DNA from: Daucus carota subsp. sativus | Lineage: Eukaryota; Streptophyta; Magnoliopsida; Apiales; Apiaceae | Length of the DNA stretch: 64,000 bases | Assembly (NCBI RefSeq): GCF_001625215.2 | Contig: NC_030387.2 | Location: 28,222,517-28,286,516, forward strand | Direction of reading: 5' to 3' | Shown: positions 1 through 12,280 of the stretch, in pieces | Layout of the letters: every line of letters begins with the position of its first letter | How positions within the stretch are numbered: position 1 is the stretch's first letter | Notes under the pieces: model-generated | The model's input: the letters and a program-made list of their open reading frames with translations, nothing else | Told to the model about the DNA's origin: nothing | Database searches by the model: none | Translations under genes and position numbers: made by a program

Positions 1-56
1 GTACTTCATCAGCAATCTGTGCCACCACTGGTTATATCACTAGTCCCACCACAACA

Positions 57-167
57 GTTTAGTCTCAGCTGAGAAGCCACGGAAAGGGTGGCCACTTGGT
101 TCATAGAAGAATCCACAACACAATGCGGGTTTAGAAAATATAGGTAATGTTTCAAAATTTAAAATTG
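57..167 (+). pseudogene. possible decayed AT-hook exon of the AHL gene
   Basis: One frame reads SAEKPRKGWPLGS, then a TAG, then KNPQHNAGLENIGNV. This is reminiscent of the AT-hook and following linker of AHL proteins (KPRGRPPGS followed by K/Q-rich sequence and ALG), but the core RGRP is not conserved (RKGWP) and there is an in-frame stop. It lies upstream of PPC exons in the right orientation, which is the main support. It may be chance. Confidence 0.25.
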
Positions 168-969
168 TTGTGATCCCAAATTGGTTACATAGTCTAAAAG
201 TAAGCTGCTGAGTGCCGATACCCATCTCTTACCTCTGTTCCCCACAGTTTATACTTCACCTCTGGTACCCATGTTACGCACTCGGCAATTAGACATCTTT
301 GGACACTCCAAATTTCATTTACCATCCTTTTATACTTCTGAGTTCTGAGTATGATACCTGTTTACTCCCAAACGATTATAGGTGGTATAGGTGGCATCTC
401 CGGCGCAATACTAAACTTAGCGTCCAAATTAAAATTCTGAGATAATTCTTGATAGGGAGGTTTAAACTTAAGATCTCTTCTATTGTTAAAATATTATTAT
501 GGTTCCTAATACATCAAGGTGTTAGCTTGAGGACTTTATTAGATAACTACACAATTTTCTTAAAGAATTACTCTCTATTAAGAAGCCGAGAAGTAAATTT
601 TAATAGGAATGCCACTTATATAAATACTATCCTCAAATGCAAACACATTATTTTCTGTAAATGATTGACTGTAGGTAAATTGATTGCTTGTACCTCTGGT
701 GGAAGTTACACACCTCACACAATTACCGTTAATGCTGGCGAGGTACAAATCATTATTTTCCACATTATTCTCTTCTAGATAATTTCTTGTTTCTGGATTT
801 TATGCCATCTTATGTCGTCTAAATGACACTCTCTCCCAAAACCCTAAGGTATATGGACAACCAATAAATTCAGGTAAGACAATTTAAACTTTCCTTAAAA
901 ACAATTAACATTTAACAGTAGATCACCATACATTGATAGATGGGGATTTTCATTAATTTTCTATTTTCT

Positions 970-1012
970 TTGGTGTGGGGTGAGGTGGGGTGGGGTGGGG
1001 TGGGGGGAGGTT
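970..1012 (+). repeat. G-rich GGGGT tandem tract
   Basis: About five GGGGT units in a row with one interruption, with several runs of four or more G, ending in a G6 run. It could form a G-quadruplex on the plus strand. It lies in non-coding DNA upstream of the readable AHL exons, possibly inside an AHL intron. Confidence 0.7.
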
Positions 1013-1783
1013 GATGTTTGCCTCCAATCTCGCATACTTTTAAAAGATACTCTTTTTTATTTCCCAAGCTCAGGGCCTGGGAATCACTAAGAAGCAACAA
1101 TGAAGCTATCCAAACTATAAGACCTCCCCTAAAGAAGTTTTGGCACCAACCAACTTTACCAACCTTGATATCCTGAGAAAATAATATAGTTATTCCACCT
1201 AGCAAGTAGTGCGCCAAATTGCAGCAATGGATATTCTAAGAAGGAGCCTACTACGTCCTATGATACAAGTAAGGAACAATCGATAAGTTCATGGATGTAC
1301 AGATCTGTAACTCATATGTCAACATAAAATAATAAAATTTAATATCAGAGTAGCAGCAAATCTAGATGTAAACAAAAAAAATTCTAACCGAAGAAAACTT
1401 TAACTTGTTCGTCAGTAGTTATCTTGAAAACTCAATAACTCTAAATGTTACTTGAATCACTGGCTCAGTCGCAAGCTTAAGTAATTAAAATTGCAGTCAC
1501 TCGGAAACCATGATCCATGGGCAACAAAGAGGGAATACCTAAATCTGTAATTATCTTGGGTCTATAACCCACAAAATTAAATACTCTTAGTCGGATCCCA
1601 TATATCTGTAATTGGATTAGTATCTATCAACATACATATGAGAGAAGAAACATTATTAGATTTGCAATTGAAAATCTAAAGTCCTTGCATTTGTATTAAT
1701 ATATGACATTAATAATTTAACTAGGGATCCCTTCCATTGTTTTTTAGGATGTCACAAGGAAAATTATTGCATTTCCCCAACAG

Positions 1784-3994
1784 GGCCTCAGTCTGTCTCT
1801 GTAATTTCTGCAAATGGTGCAATTTCAAACGTAACACTTCGGCAATCATCTTCTAGCGAAACTTATACTTATGAGGTATGGCATATAACTTATAGCATTA
1901 TATTTTTATGCATATAATTTGTCCAGTATCCATGTCTTTGAAAGATTTGGTAAATTATTATTCCTGCTCTTAATATCTGTTAAATGCATACTTATCAGAC
2001 AAAGGATAAAAAGAAGAATCTTATAATGTAACTATCTCTTTTGCTAGAAAAAAGTTTCTGAATTTCTATTTTTCTAGAATGCTATGCAGTTTTCAATTAG
2101 TAAAAGATTACAGCATTGTTGTAAAGGCGAGCCTAAGTGATAGGGGTAGCCTAATTGCTTAGAGGCCCTAGGTGATAGTCAAGGGAATAAGTCATTCTTT
2201 ATTACTTAATATATAGTGTACACGAGTATATTGTTACTAGTATCTTCCTTATATATAACAAAATACACACAACTACATTATTATATAAACATGAAAAATT
2301 ATACTGAAAAAGATACTATTGCTGCTAATCGACTCAAAATCCACCAAAATTAATATCAGTGTCAGACCGGATCCATTGAGTAGTAAATTTCAGTCTCGGA
2401 CCTGATCTATAAAAGTTTTTACAGGACATGTTCCATGTTCAAAAAATTTAATAGTAGTAAAATCCGCATCTAATGACAACATATGAAGACACTATATAAA
2501 AGCTAGTAAAGACTCTTTGGTGCTCAGGGAGCTAACATTGCAGAAGCTGTTGCCTCGACCCTCAGACAGACCACGTCTCCATGAATGGCCAGCTATTTTC
2601 GCACACTTTTCCAGACAGGGGCACCTTGACAACCACGAACCTGAAAGTGAAAGGCGCATTTGTTCTTAGCTTATCTAGCACTTGTTTGTCTTATGAAGCA
2701 AATTGTTTGGTTTCAGATCCATGAAAGGAATTGTCATCTTTCTTTTTTACATCTTTCCCTTGCTATTTATTACTCCCTCTGTCCCGGCCATTTGTTTACG
2801 TTTGGGTCAGAGGGCTCGGCGCTCAACACACATTTTAAGACTCTTATAAGATATAGTTCCATAAATTATTTTACAATTCTTTTTCTTCTGAACCTTTTTT
2901 TTTAAAATAAGCTATATAACCATATTTTATAGAAGCTTTAAAATGTGTGTCAAGCAATGCAAAAAAAACTGTATAAAAATGAGTGGGACGGAGGGAGTAT
3001 ATATAGGATGGGACTTGCAAAATTAAGAACTTTTACCCGATAATTTTATGCCTGGTTCTTTTTTATTTAAGAGAGTCTGCAGAGGAGTTAATATGAAAAC
3101 ATTCTTAAAGATTATCTGTAAGTAAGAAGAACAGACCTATTATGGTACTGTTCATCTTGAGATGTTTTTCACTGGAAAAAGTTCAATTGTTTTATCACGT
3201 AAGGGCAACACTAAGGTAAACACTGTCCAAGAAAAGATGCCTTAAAGAATGGCTATGTGAGTTGGGGCCTAAGTGAAAAATCAGAGCACGAGTATTCCCA
3301 CATCTTTTAAACTTTAATATATGTCCAATACAAATAACTCTATTATATATGCAACACAATAGCCTTGTTTCCGGTTCAAGTGTCCAATTGTGTATATAGG
3401 AAACCTGATCTTTTCCTTGTAACTTTTTCTCAGGGTATGTTCGATATACTTAGTTTATCAGGATCCTTCACACCTGCTTCAGCATCTGAAGGAGCCAGCA
3501 TGAGGATCACTTTGGCCCAGCCTGATGGTAATGTCATTGGGGGCTTGCTCGTGGGGTTGCTAATAGCTGCTAGTCCTTTGCAGGTAAAGCTATATCTCGA
3601 GTTCACTTTTCAGCAACCTGTAATCCTAATTACTCTACTTTTGTTTGAGCTTCTGCTCACTTTTTCTAAAACAAGTGTTCAGCTAGTCTATAATTGTTAC
3701 TGGTGTATATTTACTTGGCTAATATTTTTTTTCAGCTGCCCGTTTCTGATTTGCAATAATTCATTTTATTAGGTGGTCATCGCTAGTTTCCTTCCTGTCA
3801 ACCACATCGAGAAGCATAAAAAGCCTATGTATGAACATAAAGTAGTTAGATATGCAACTGATCTGCCCCCAAAGATGAAGCAAATTGACTTGAGTCCAGT
3901 TGTTCCAAACTACTCTGATAATCCAAATGGTAAACTGCCTCCTACATACCAGACATCAAAGTGGCCTACAATGCCAATGATGCAAGATTCATAG
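1784..3994 (+). CDS. AT-hook motif nuclear-localized (AHL) protein, 3' exons of the PPC domain
   Basis: Three exons are readable: 1784..1875, 3434..3583 and 3773..3994, each bounded by AG/GT with matching phases. They encode the PPC/DUF296 domain of plant AHL proteins: VSVISANGAISNVTLRQ, then FDILSLSGSF, then GNVIGGLLVGLLIAASPLQV, then VIASFLPV and a 60-residue tail ending at a TAG. AHL proteins bind AT-rich DNA in the nucleus through the AT-hook and trimerise through PPC; they act in chromatin and transcription control. The first readable exon starts in phase 1, so it needs an upstream exon carrying the PPC start (usually FTPHVITV-like) and the AT-hook. I do not find an intact one between 1 and 1783: either it lies left of the window, or the gene is broken. 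A degraded AT-hook-like stretch is noted at 57-165. Family assignment is firm; whether the gene works is open. Confidence 0.75.
2771..2999. mobile_element. Stowaway-like MITE (Tc1/mariner)
   Basis: The ends are TACTCCCTCTGTCCC and GGGACGGAGGGAGTA, the classic Stowaway terminal inverted repeats with a TA target. Similarity extends inward on both arms (ACACATTTTAA present in both). No coding capacity. It lies in the AHL intron between the exons at 1784..1875 and 3434..3583. Confidence 0.85.
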
Positions 3995-4279
3995 AAGTCA
4001 ACAGACATCAACAAATCTCTGCAGGAAGAGTGATGTTGCTGTGTCTCATTTTAAGACAAACATTCTTGTAGAATGTATATGGGCAATACTAATTAGTAGT
4101 AAAGGATCAACTTAGAAGCTTCAATGCCAAAAATATTAATTCTAATATATTTTTGTTTATATCATATTGCTAAACATTTGTTTCTTGTAAGTTGTAACCA
4201 CAGAACCCCTTCCTTCATGGGAGGCTAGGCTGTGGGTTCTAAGTTAAAACTATGCAGAGACGTAGAGTTCTTATTAACA

Positions 4280-4778
4280 TACTCCCTCCATCTCATATTA
4301 CTCCCTCCGTCCCATTTTAACTGCTTTTGACTTTTTTACACGTATTTTAAGATGTTAAAAAAATCATATCTAAACATAGTTATTCTTTATCAAATTTATA
4401 TCAAATAAAAGTTTAGAATCTAAACTTTTATTTGATATAAGAATTGAACTTTTTTATTGAGTGTAGCTATTGTTTTTTTACGCCTCAATATACGTGTTAA
4501 AAAGTCAAACATCAGTTAAAATGGGACAAAGGGAGTATGTGTTTTGTTTGACTATTGAAGAGTCAAATTGACTAGATTTTGACCGCAAATTGCACATATT
4601 ATCCGACTTATAAAATTTAAAAAACTTACTTCATTAAAAAATATATCTAATCCCCTTCAAAATCTATTTTTCAGATTTTTAAAATAATTAATAATATTTT
4701 TTTAATTAATGGTCAAAGTTGGGTCAAATTGACCATCTAATAGTCAAAGAAGACACATAATATGAGATGGAGGGAGTA
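4280..4778. mobile_element. Stowaway-like MITE (outer, interrupted)
   Basis: The left end TACTCCCTCCATCTCATATTA and right end with ATGAGATGGAGGGAGTA are inverted repeats. The left arm is cut by a second MITE at 4301..4535; with that removed, the arm continues TGTGTTTTGTTTGACTATT, matching the inverted right arm (TGTGTCTTCTTTGACTATT). It lies downstream of the AHL stop. Confidence 0.88.
4301..4535. mobile_element. Stowaway-like MITE (inner, nested), near-perfect hairpin core
   Basis: The ends CTCCCTCCGTCCCATTTTAA and TTAAAATGGGACAAAGGGAG are flanked by TA on both sides (4299-4300 and 4536-4537), the expected target duplication inside the outer MITE. The centre has a perfect 22-bp inverted repeat (4396-4417 against 4419-4440) with a one-base loop, so a transcript would fold into a long hairpin. 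Confidence 0.9.
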
Positions 4779-4789
4779 TTTGATAAAAA

Positions 4790-6023
4790 GACCTAAGGAA
4801 CTTTTATGGTCAAAACATATAAACACACTTAGATTGGCTGATTCAGGTAACAAATTGTCCTTGGGCCTTACTAGTAAATAATAACTTGGAATCTGTCACA
4901 ATACGATTTGGATCTAGTCATTCTGTTTGCATTTTATATATTAATCACATCATCTCTATAAACTTACAAAGTACTACAAAAGGAGAACAAGAAAAAAAAA
5001 AGAGTAATCACCTCAGCCCAGTACATGATCCTCTCTCTCCATAAAAATAATAGGGCTCAGTGTGGCTAACTAAAGACTAAATTTACAAACTCGGCTGTTT
5101 ACAGATATTATAAGAGACGGAACCTAGCCATGCTAACTTTTTCCTTCGATATGCGAGGCTCAGCCTATATAGAGGTAAAACTTCGAGTCCAGATTCTGGA
5201 ACGTGTTGAACCCCACCATGCTGTCACCTGTCAATTCTGAAATATATTTTGAAAACAAGAATGTTTAATGTATAGTAAAAACGAAGACCCGAAACTACTT
5301 GAAAATTTCTGTATTCATTCTGCATAACTACCTAGACAACCGTCAACAAAGACTTTTTAGTAGTCACTATGTATGACTACAATGAAATCCATTGTAATCA
5401 AACATATATTGTCTGTTGGACTAATTCAAGCAGACAATGCAGTGTCAATGGAATTTCCAGGCAATACAATCCCAGTTTTGAGTGAACAATACACCATAAG
5501 GAAATTGGTAGAAAATACAGATTCATACCGTACAAATTTATCACTTTCTTTAATAAAAATAATGCATTGTCATTTTATTTCGCTAACAAAATCATACTGT
5601 TACTATCTGTGGAAATAACTTGCCACAGTAAATGGTCACAAATTGGTTTCATGATCGCCTTCTTAAGCCATTTTCTAATTGTTCTTATCTAGGGATTCTT
5701 GTATTCTGTTGCAGCTGATAATATGAGAGTAAATTCGTAGGTTAAATTATTCTCAACCTTACGGAAAATACCTCCACTTTCCAGCAGCAAACACCATATT
5801 TTACATTATATTACATACAGTGTTTTACCTAATGTACAAATATAGCAGATGCTAAGAATTTCACATATTAGCATGTATTATAAGAGTCGAAATGATATAG
5901 GTTTCAACTTGAAATACCAGTTTAATATATCTAACTCGTTTAACTGGAATCATATGTGTGGGGTATATATTTAAAAAACTTATTTACTACCTGATAGCAG
6001 GAACACACACTAGGAGAGATCTA
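4790..6023. other. intergenic, including the likely 3' UTR of the cornichon gene
   Basis: AT-rich DNA between the MITE pair and the cornichon stop codon. Short open frames here (for example 5373..5618) match nothing I know. The part next to 6023 is probably cornichon 3' UTR on the minus strand. Confidence 0.4.
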
Positions 6024-8364
6024 TCACATTTCCTCATCATCCAGAATGCTCCAAATCATCCTAAAATAATATATAAAGAAAGTTAAATTATTTTACTACT
6101 GTACTGAGAGCTGGAGAAAGCATAGAGCTGCACTATGTTTTTGATTCATACCAGAATATTGATAACATGACAAGACATGCAAGGTATCCAAGCTTGCATA
6201 TCCTTTGCATCTTCTGCCACTTCAATTGGTTGAAAATTTCAGTTACATCCACAAGATGTTGTCGCTGACTGTACCTGTTCACAGAATTCCTACGAATTAA
6301 CTACTAAAAGCAGAGCACTGATTTTTTGATAAACATGCAGTCTGATAAGCTTCGACATTTTAGAGAAAGTGCATTGAGGCATCCTATCAAGGCATATAAA
6401 TTTTCGCATCCTATCCAGCTCCCTGAAATTTCTTCTCACAAAAAATGTATTATGCTACTAAATTTCTGATTCACATAAACCACATTCTGCATAGATAAAA
6501 GATTTTCATGAATTAAAAATCAAATAAATTGCATTTTAACAACACAATTAGCAGAAACTTCATCTATCTGTAAGGATTAACAGCCAAGCAGGAGAATAAA
6601 GAAGCATATAGGGTGGTATTACTCCCCAACTCATATGTCAATATAACATAGACATATATGCTTTAATTTGGTTTCCAAACAAATTCATACAAGGATTTCC
6701 AATATTAAGTTGGATGTGAGATACAAGACAATATTTAAGCTATTTAAAAGATGATATACTATTTAAGAGAGATGTTACTAGTTAACTATCAGTAAATTAA
6801 AACGGGTTAAAATAACTCACTACGTGAAGTACAAGTGCGAAGGCAGTAAATATTCAAACATGTTAAAGTTGTAAGAAGTAGGTCCAATTAGGTACAAAAC
6901 ACATTTCACACCAATAATCTAAGAGTTCTATTCTTGTTAATATGTAAGCAAAAATTGAAGATTCTCTTATAAGAAAGCAGCCTATTAACCTAAAAATGCA
7001 ACCCTTGTGATGAAAGTCTCATCTATGCAAAGCATGATGCTTATGGAACATTGATTCTGGCTTATACTTTTTAATGCAAGAATGTTGGCAGTTGGCACTA
7101 CAAGATCAAGCCTGAACTTACAATGTTGCATTGTAATATACATAGGGAAGGCATAGTAGGAACATAAGCCAATGTCCAGATAAGAGATGGAGTACACATA
7201 AACTTCCATGAGATAGAAACTCCAGCATAACAACCTTGTTAATTCTTGTTGCTAAATCATATGGATTTATGAAATCAAGCTCCAAATCTGCCAAGCACAT
7301 CAGCTGCAATCCAAATTTCCATATGAGAAATTTTTAAGGTAAAAATTGAGATCACACAAATAACAAATAAGAGGTTCCAATGGAGGTTTCATATTAACTT
7401 CAATATGAGCATCTACTTAATTACATATTAGAACTAGAAAGTAATTAAACATTTTCAATAATATCTGAGTCATGTTTGAATGTCTAACAGGAGACCAGCT
7501 TTACATAGACCCTCGCAAACTTTCAAGGCATGTCTTAGGAAACAGAGAGTGCACACTGTAAGAGAAGGATCGGAGTTCCTCCATTACTAAAAAATATCAT
7601 CTACAAAAATTAAGTTTCAATCAAAAGTTTGATAGAGACGAGTCCTGTAATTTGCAATACAATCTTAATATGAAAAAAAATATCCCTTACAGAGGAAAAG
7701 TTATAAGCTAATAAGCTATATTGTAGTAATTAAATTAGTTCTGCATACTTAACCAAAAAAGAAAAAAATTAGTTCTGCATCATCATAGGAGCAACTTTCT
7801 AGTAAATTAGCCAACGGAAATCCTATCTAGTAAATCAGCTGCTCTACGCATAAAGAATATTCCAACTGCAACTGTGAGAGCAGTTGCCACACAGTTCTAA
7901 ACCTCAAAGAACACTTTATTGGGCCAGTGTTTCTAGTATAATATCCTCTCCGCACCACAAGTTCTACACCCGGGTATCTTGAATCAATAATTTAATTAAA
8001 ACAAATTCATCATCAACTGCTAATTAAGCAATATTCCACAGAGCAGAACCAAAAAGTAATAAACATGAGTATTCTTGACAATGAAATCAATATATTTACA
8101 TATACATAAAAAAGCACATAACTCTATTGCAATTATGCAAATTCTTTGTTAAAACCCAAATTCCAATTGAAAGAAGTAGCACAATCAATACACACATGAA
8201 AAAAACTCAAAATTTTATACATATGTGCGTCTATATAAATGGTGGGTTGTGATTGAATGAGCATATATGTATATGTAGGTACGTAAGTATACCTGGTAAA
8301 GAACAATACCAAGGGTAATAATAAGGATGAAGAAGGAAAGTAGCCATGATAGCAGATCTGCCAT
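6024..8364 (-). CDS. CNIH: cornichon family protein (ERV14-like ER cargo receptor)
   Basis: Four exons on the minus strand: 8293..8364, 7122..7303, 6152..6274 and 6024..6060, with GT-AG boundaries and phases 0, 2, 2. They sum to 414 nt, 137 residues, the usual plant cornichon length. Exon 1 starts MADLLSWLLSFFILIITLG, a signal-anchor first membrane segment. Exon 2 carries LMCLADLELDFINPYDLATR, a family hallmark, then two hydrophobic segments and LPYVYYNATL. Exon 3 has QRQHLVDVTEIFNQLKW; exon 4 ends in the acidic tail LDDEEM. Cornichons are ER membrane receptors that load integral membrane cargo into COPII vesicles. All family landmarks are present and there are no internal stops, so it looks functional. 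The start is the first ATG of the conserved N-terminus. Plant genomes carry several copies; I cannot say which ortholog this is. Confidence 0.93.
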
Positions 8365-9160
8365 GGCCCCTTTCTTTATCCCAACTGTCAGTTTAGTCCT
8401 TGAATACTAGGAATCTTCGAACTCAGAGAAACATGTATTTTTCTTAATACTGGCCTTAAACCGGTGTGACTATATAATTTTGAATTTATTATATATAATT
8501 TAAATTATAACATCATTTTATTAGTGTTTTAATATTAATGAATTGAAATTTTACTCAATTATATTCATTCTTATAAATTTAATTTTAACAATATCTTTTT
8601 GTATTGTAAATTATTAGTATAAATAATAAAATCTTTTTTTATTTTTTAACTATGTATAAATTATATTTGAAAGAATAATGGTGGAGTGTTTATCTTGTAG
8701 TATATCACATGTGTTTGTAATTTAAACTTTATACGTACTTGTAGTTATACAAGACATGATTATATCAAAATTTTGTTGGCTTATTATCATAGTATAGTAT
8801 ACAAGACATGATTATACCAAAATTTTGTTGGCTTATTATTATAGTATAGTATAGTAGAGATATCGCTTATCTCTGTGTCAATATGTTTATTTCATTATAA
8901 TATAATAATGTAATATAATAATGAAAGATATATTTTAGAAAATTCTTTCTTAAATTTATTGTCAATTTTTATTACTGAATTTTACTTTACTGTTACGTGG
9001 CTGTAATTCTCATAAATATTCTTGGATCTGTTAATTTTTTTTTATATTATTAGGATGTGAAAATTAATAATTATCAAATTTAATATAAATGAATAAATAA
9101 ATAAATAAATAAATTTTATTTGATAACTATTGACTTTAACATCATAATAATAATTAAAAA
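8365..9160. other. AT-rich intergenic DNA
   Basis: Upstream region of the cornichon gene (it reads left from 8364), very AT-rich, with a short tandem duplication described separately and an (AAAT)n run near 9090-9112. No gene seen. Confidence 0.5.
8746..8849. repeat. 52-bp tandem duplication
   Basis: A unit beginning TATACAAGACATGATTATA occurs at 8746 and again at 8798, with two or three differences between the copies. The flank continues with TATAG repeats. Recent, simple tandem duplication. Confidence 0.85.
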
Positions 9161-9720
9161 GATACTACACAAATAATGCTATTTTTCAGTTTAAGTTTTA
9201 AATCAAAGATATGAAGAAGTATTGACAAAAAAAAAAAAAGGATATGCAGAATCTGTACAAATATATAAGCACTTGCCATTCACCTTTTCATTTTTTTTTT
9301 AGTCATTTGCCATTCAATTTACAAATTCATCAAATTTATGTATTATGAGTACCAGAGAATATTGTACATGAAATGCTAGCAACTGAGCAAAGGATGAGTT
9401 GTTAACTAGTATAAGAAACTAAGGCAAGTAAAGGTTGAGGCTTTGCAAGAGGGGCAGTGGAAAAATGTATATGTGATCAACATCTAGTTTAGATAAGGTA
9501 TTTTGTACAAAACACTGCCTGTCTGGGCTCTTAAGATCAGCAGTGCTAATCTCATTCAGATCTGCTTTGCCATATCTTATTGAGTAACATATAAGATCTC
9601 AGTATTTCCTTGACGGTACATGAAGCTTGTAGGATTCTCGTAAAAAAGATGTTGAGATTGATATATCTTCTGCTGACTTTCATTGTCTGTGGGACATTTT
9701 TCTTGGTAATCCAAGCTCCA

Positions 9721-11817
9721 TCAAAAGCTATCTTCTGAAGACCATCCTTTTTTCTCTAGTTCTACTCTCAATGCCTGATGGAAAACACAAGCTTTTAGCA
9801 TTCTGTCACAGGAGTGTAAACATGTCAAGTTGTCAACAGCAAATGCTTTATGCTTGCCTTAATTCGCTTCTTGTTCACATCAAAATCAAAGTTCCCTAGG
9901 CGTGATGCTGATCGATACTGTACTACTGATTTCTTGCCAGGTGGGAACCAAAACTCAACATCATCTACAAACTGATAATAAAGAGCAATGCATGGTCATC
10001 AAGTGAATTTTGACAAGAGAGAAATAATGAAGTTCAACTTACCCCCAAGATAGGGCTTTCATACTCCACATGAATATAATCATCTTTCTGCTCAACTATA
10101 CGTGGAGTGAACTTGTCTGGTTTTGTTGATTTTATCTGCAATGGGTAAAATGGATTTCACTGTAAATTCAGAGCAATTCCTAGCCTCATCAAATGTTAAT
10201 GTTTTCCACAAATTGGACATGGAAATTCAATTCGCTTTGTTCAACTTTATTCCTTGTAAAAACTTTTCACTGCACAAATCTGTTTTTGACTTTAGCAGCT
10301 AGTATTTTCTGTGACAAAGGAATTTTATCATTTCAGAAAAAGCATTCCCAAAATTTCATAGTATCAGTATTTAGATGAACTTGAGTCACAGAGCTTTGTG
10401 AGGATTTCCTACAACTTGCAGAAGCTCCTCCATTGCTGCTTCTTTAGAAACGGGCTTTTTACTCCCACGCCCTTCTTCTGGGTTGTAATTCCTGCAATTA
10501 CCAAATACACCATAGTAACTACCCATGATTAATCTTCTCACATGCCTCTTTTAATTTTTTCTAAAAAATACTAAAAAATCATTATCAATTTCTTATTATA
10601 ATATTAAAAAAAATATCTCCCTGTTTTCAAGCTTGTTTCAGTGTACCTAGATGCCTGACTATATCAGCTCAGATTCATATCAGTACTTCGCTACACAGAT
10701 GCTTAAATATGTACGATCAACTTATCAAAAACTTTATTATAGACGATGACTTATAAGATCAATAGCGTTGCCTTAATAAGTATCTGGGCCTGCTAAAGAG
10801 CATGTAACACCTTCTAGGCTCCTACATGAATAATATTAATGCAGCTCAGAGACAAACTATTTTTTAAGTCGACTTCACCGCGAATATTAACACTACTAAT
10901 ACTCATAGGATCCTATGATTGACACTGGCTATGAGAGGTTAGCAGAGTGCAGCTTTAATAAATGAGCTCAAGCTTGAGCTCATTTATTAGAGGTAAGTAG
11001 GAAGTAATATTTTGCCATTCCTTAGTTCCACTTCACTAAATCGGTCAGTCGCATAAAGGCCCCTTTGGTATTCTGTATTAAAAAAAACTGATTCCAAGTT
11101 TTCGGGCAGGCATGCACCTTTTTCATGTGTTGTTGCACCACAAAATTTAAACAACAAAAGAACTTCTTCATAAAGCAACTACCAGAAAATACTAGCACCA
11201 TAACTATGCAGGCCCTTCAAAATATAACTAATTTGGAGGGGGTTAAGAGAGATTTATCTTACCAAGGTGGGGCATAATGAGTAAAATCACTCTCATTTTC
11301 TGAAGTTGAAATGCAATTCTTTGTGGCCGGGCACAATGCTAGTGCTGGATAATTTTTCTGCACACCAAGGTAATCTGGTTTTTTTCCACTGCACAAAAAT
11401 TCAGAACCAGCAATAAAAACTGATAAATCCAATTACCAAGTTAGCTTTATTAAACATATAATTTATCATACCACCAGACCTTAAATTTCACTGTACTCTT
11501 CAGATACAATACAGCAAACATGAGTTATAGGACAACTATTTGAAATATGAAATTGCAAGAGTAAAAGCCTTAATAAAGATAAAAATTTCAAGACCAAGAA
11601 AAAAAAAGAACCTGAACTGAAAAATGGCCCCAAGAAGTGCAAGCTCACTGCTTCTCAATATAATTTCCCTTCTACTCAGCTGATTTGAATTACTATCATT
11701 TAAGTTTTGGTGCTTCTGCTGCTGAGAGACAATTGTGGGAAGCAAAGAAGAAACCTTAATGGCTCTTCTCAGCTCACTCTTGTAATAAGCTGGTGATGAT
11801 ATCGCCATTGAAGCCAT
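9721..11817 (-). CDS. DUF1499 plastid protein, copy A
   Basis: Six exons on the minus strand: 11612..11817, 11263..11388, 10413..10491, 10043..10135, 9858..9971 and 9721..9774; 672 nt, 223 residues, with phases that agree throughout. Exons 2-5 give the DUF1499 domain: KPDYLGVQKNYPALALCPAT, ENESDFTHYAPPW, NYNPEEG, STKPDKFTPRIVE, DYIHVEYESPILG, VDDVEFWFPPG and YRSASRLGNFDFD; the end is ALRVELEKKGWSSEDSF. The first 60 residues are rich in Ser, Lys and Arg and are followed by LSRREII and LALLGAIF, which looks like a chloroplast transit peptide plus a twin-arginine thylakoid signal (inference). Function of the family in plants is not established. The intron 5 donor is AAG|GCAAGC, a GC-AG intron; retention would replace the last 17 residues by ASIKHLLLTT. 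I chose the ATG at 11817 because homology and the second copy start there; an upstream in-frame extension is probably 5' UTR. It is duplicated at 17960..20304. Confidence 0.9.
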
Positions 11818-12280
11818 GGTTATTATCTCTGTATCCACATTTATTTTTAAATGTTTTTCACTAGTAAAATTTGTCAAGGAAAAACCACAAAAATAGAAAA
11901 TGGTGTGAATATGAATGAAAGGGGTTTCAACCTTGTGGTCCGTATTGCAATCACGACTGTGCACTTTATGTAAAGCCAAGAGCTTCATTTTCGGATTTTT
12001 GTTTTTTTGTAACGGGCTAAAAAAATTCAAAATTTATCTTTTGTGACAATATGTTTAATATTTCAGTATTCTAAAAAAAATTCATTTATCATAAAAATTA
12101 GACTAATTTTCAGTTATTTTTTATAATTTTTTTATCGATTCATCGATAACATTCCGATTTGATTAAAAATCTCTAATTTATAATTGATTTCAAATCCAAT
12201 GATTTCGGTAGTTTCCGAAAATGGAATTTTGAAAAATGATTTTCATTATCTTAATATTTGTTATTTGTATGCTTGCAACA

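Noticed and set aside
2320-2660. Possible LTR-like or coding segment in the AHL intron
   Set aside because: No terminal repeats, primer site or reading frame could be found, so no element is claimed.
10193-10378. Small plus-strand gene, also present at 18431-18619
   Set aside because: It is intron DNA of DUF1499 (between exons 3 and 4) read on the other strand; repeated only because the whole segment was duplicated.
11818-12030. N-terminal extension of DUF1499 copy A (in-frame ATG at 12030)
   Set aside because: Copy B has no matching long extension, the extension is not protein-like, and MASMAISS at 11817 is a normal transit peptide start.
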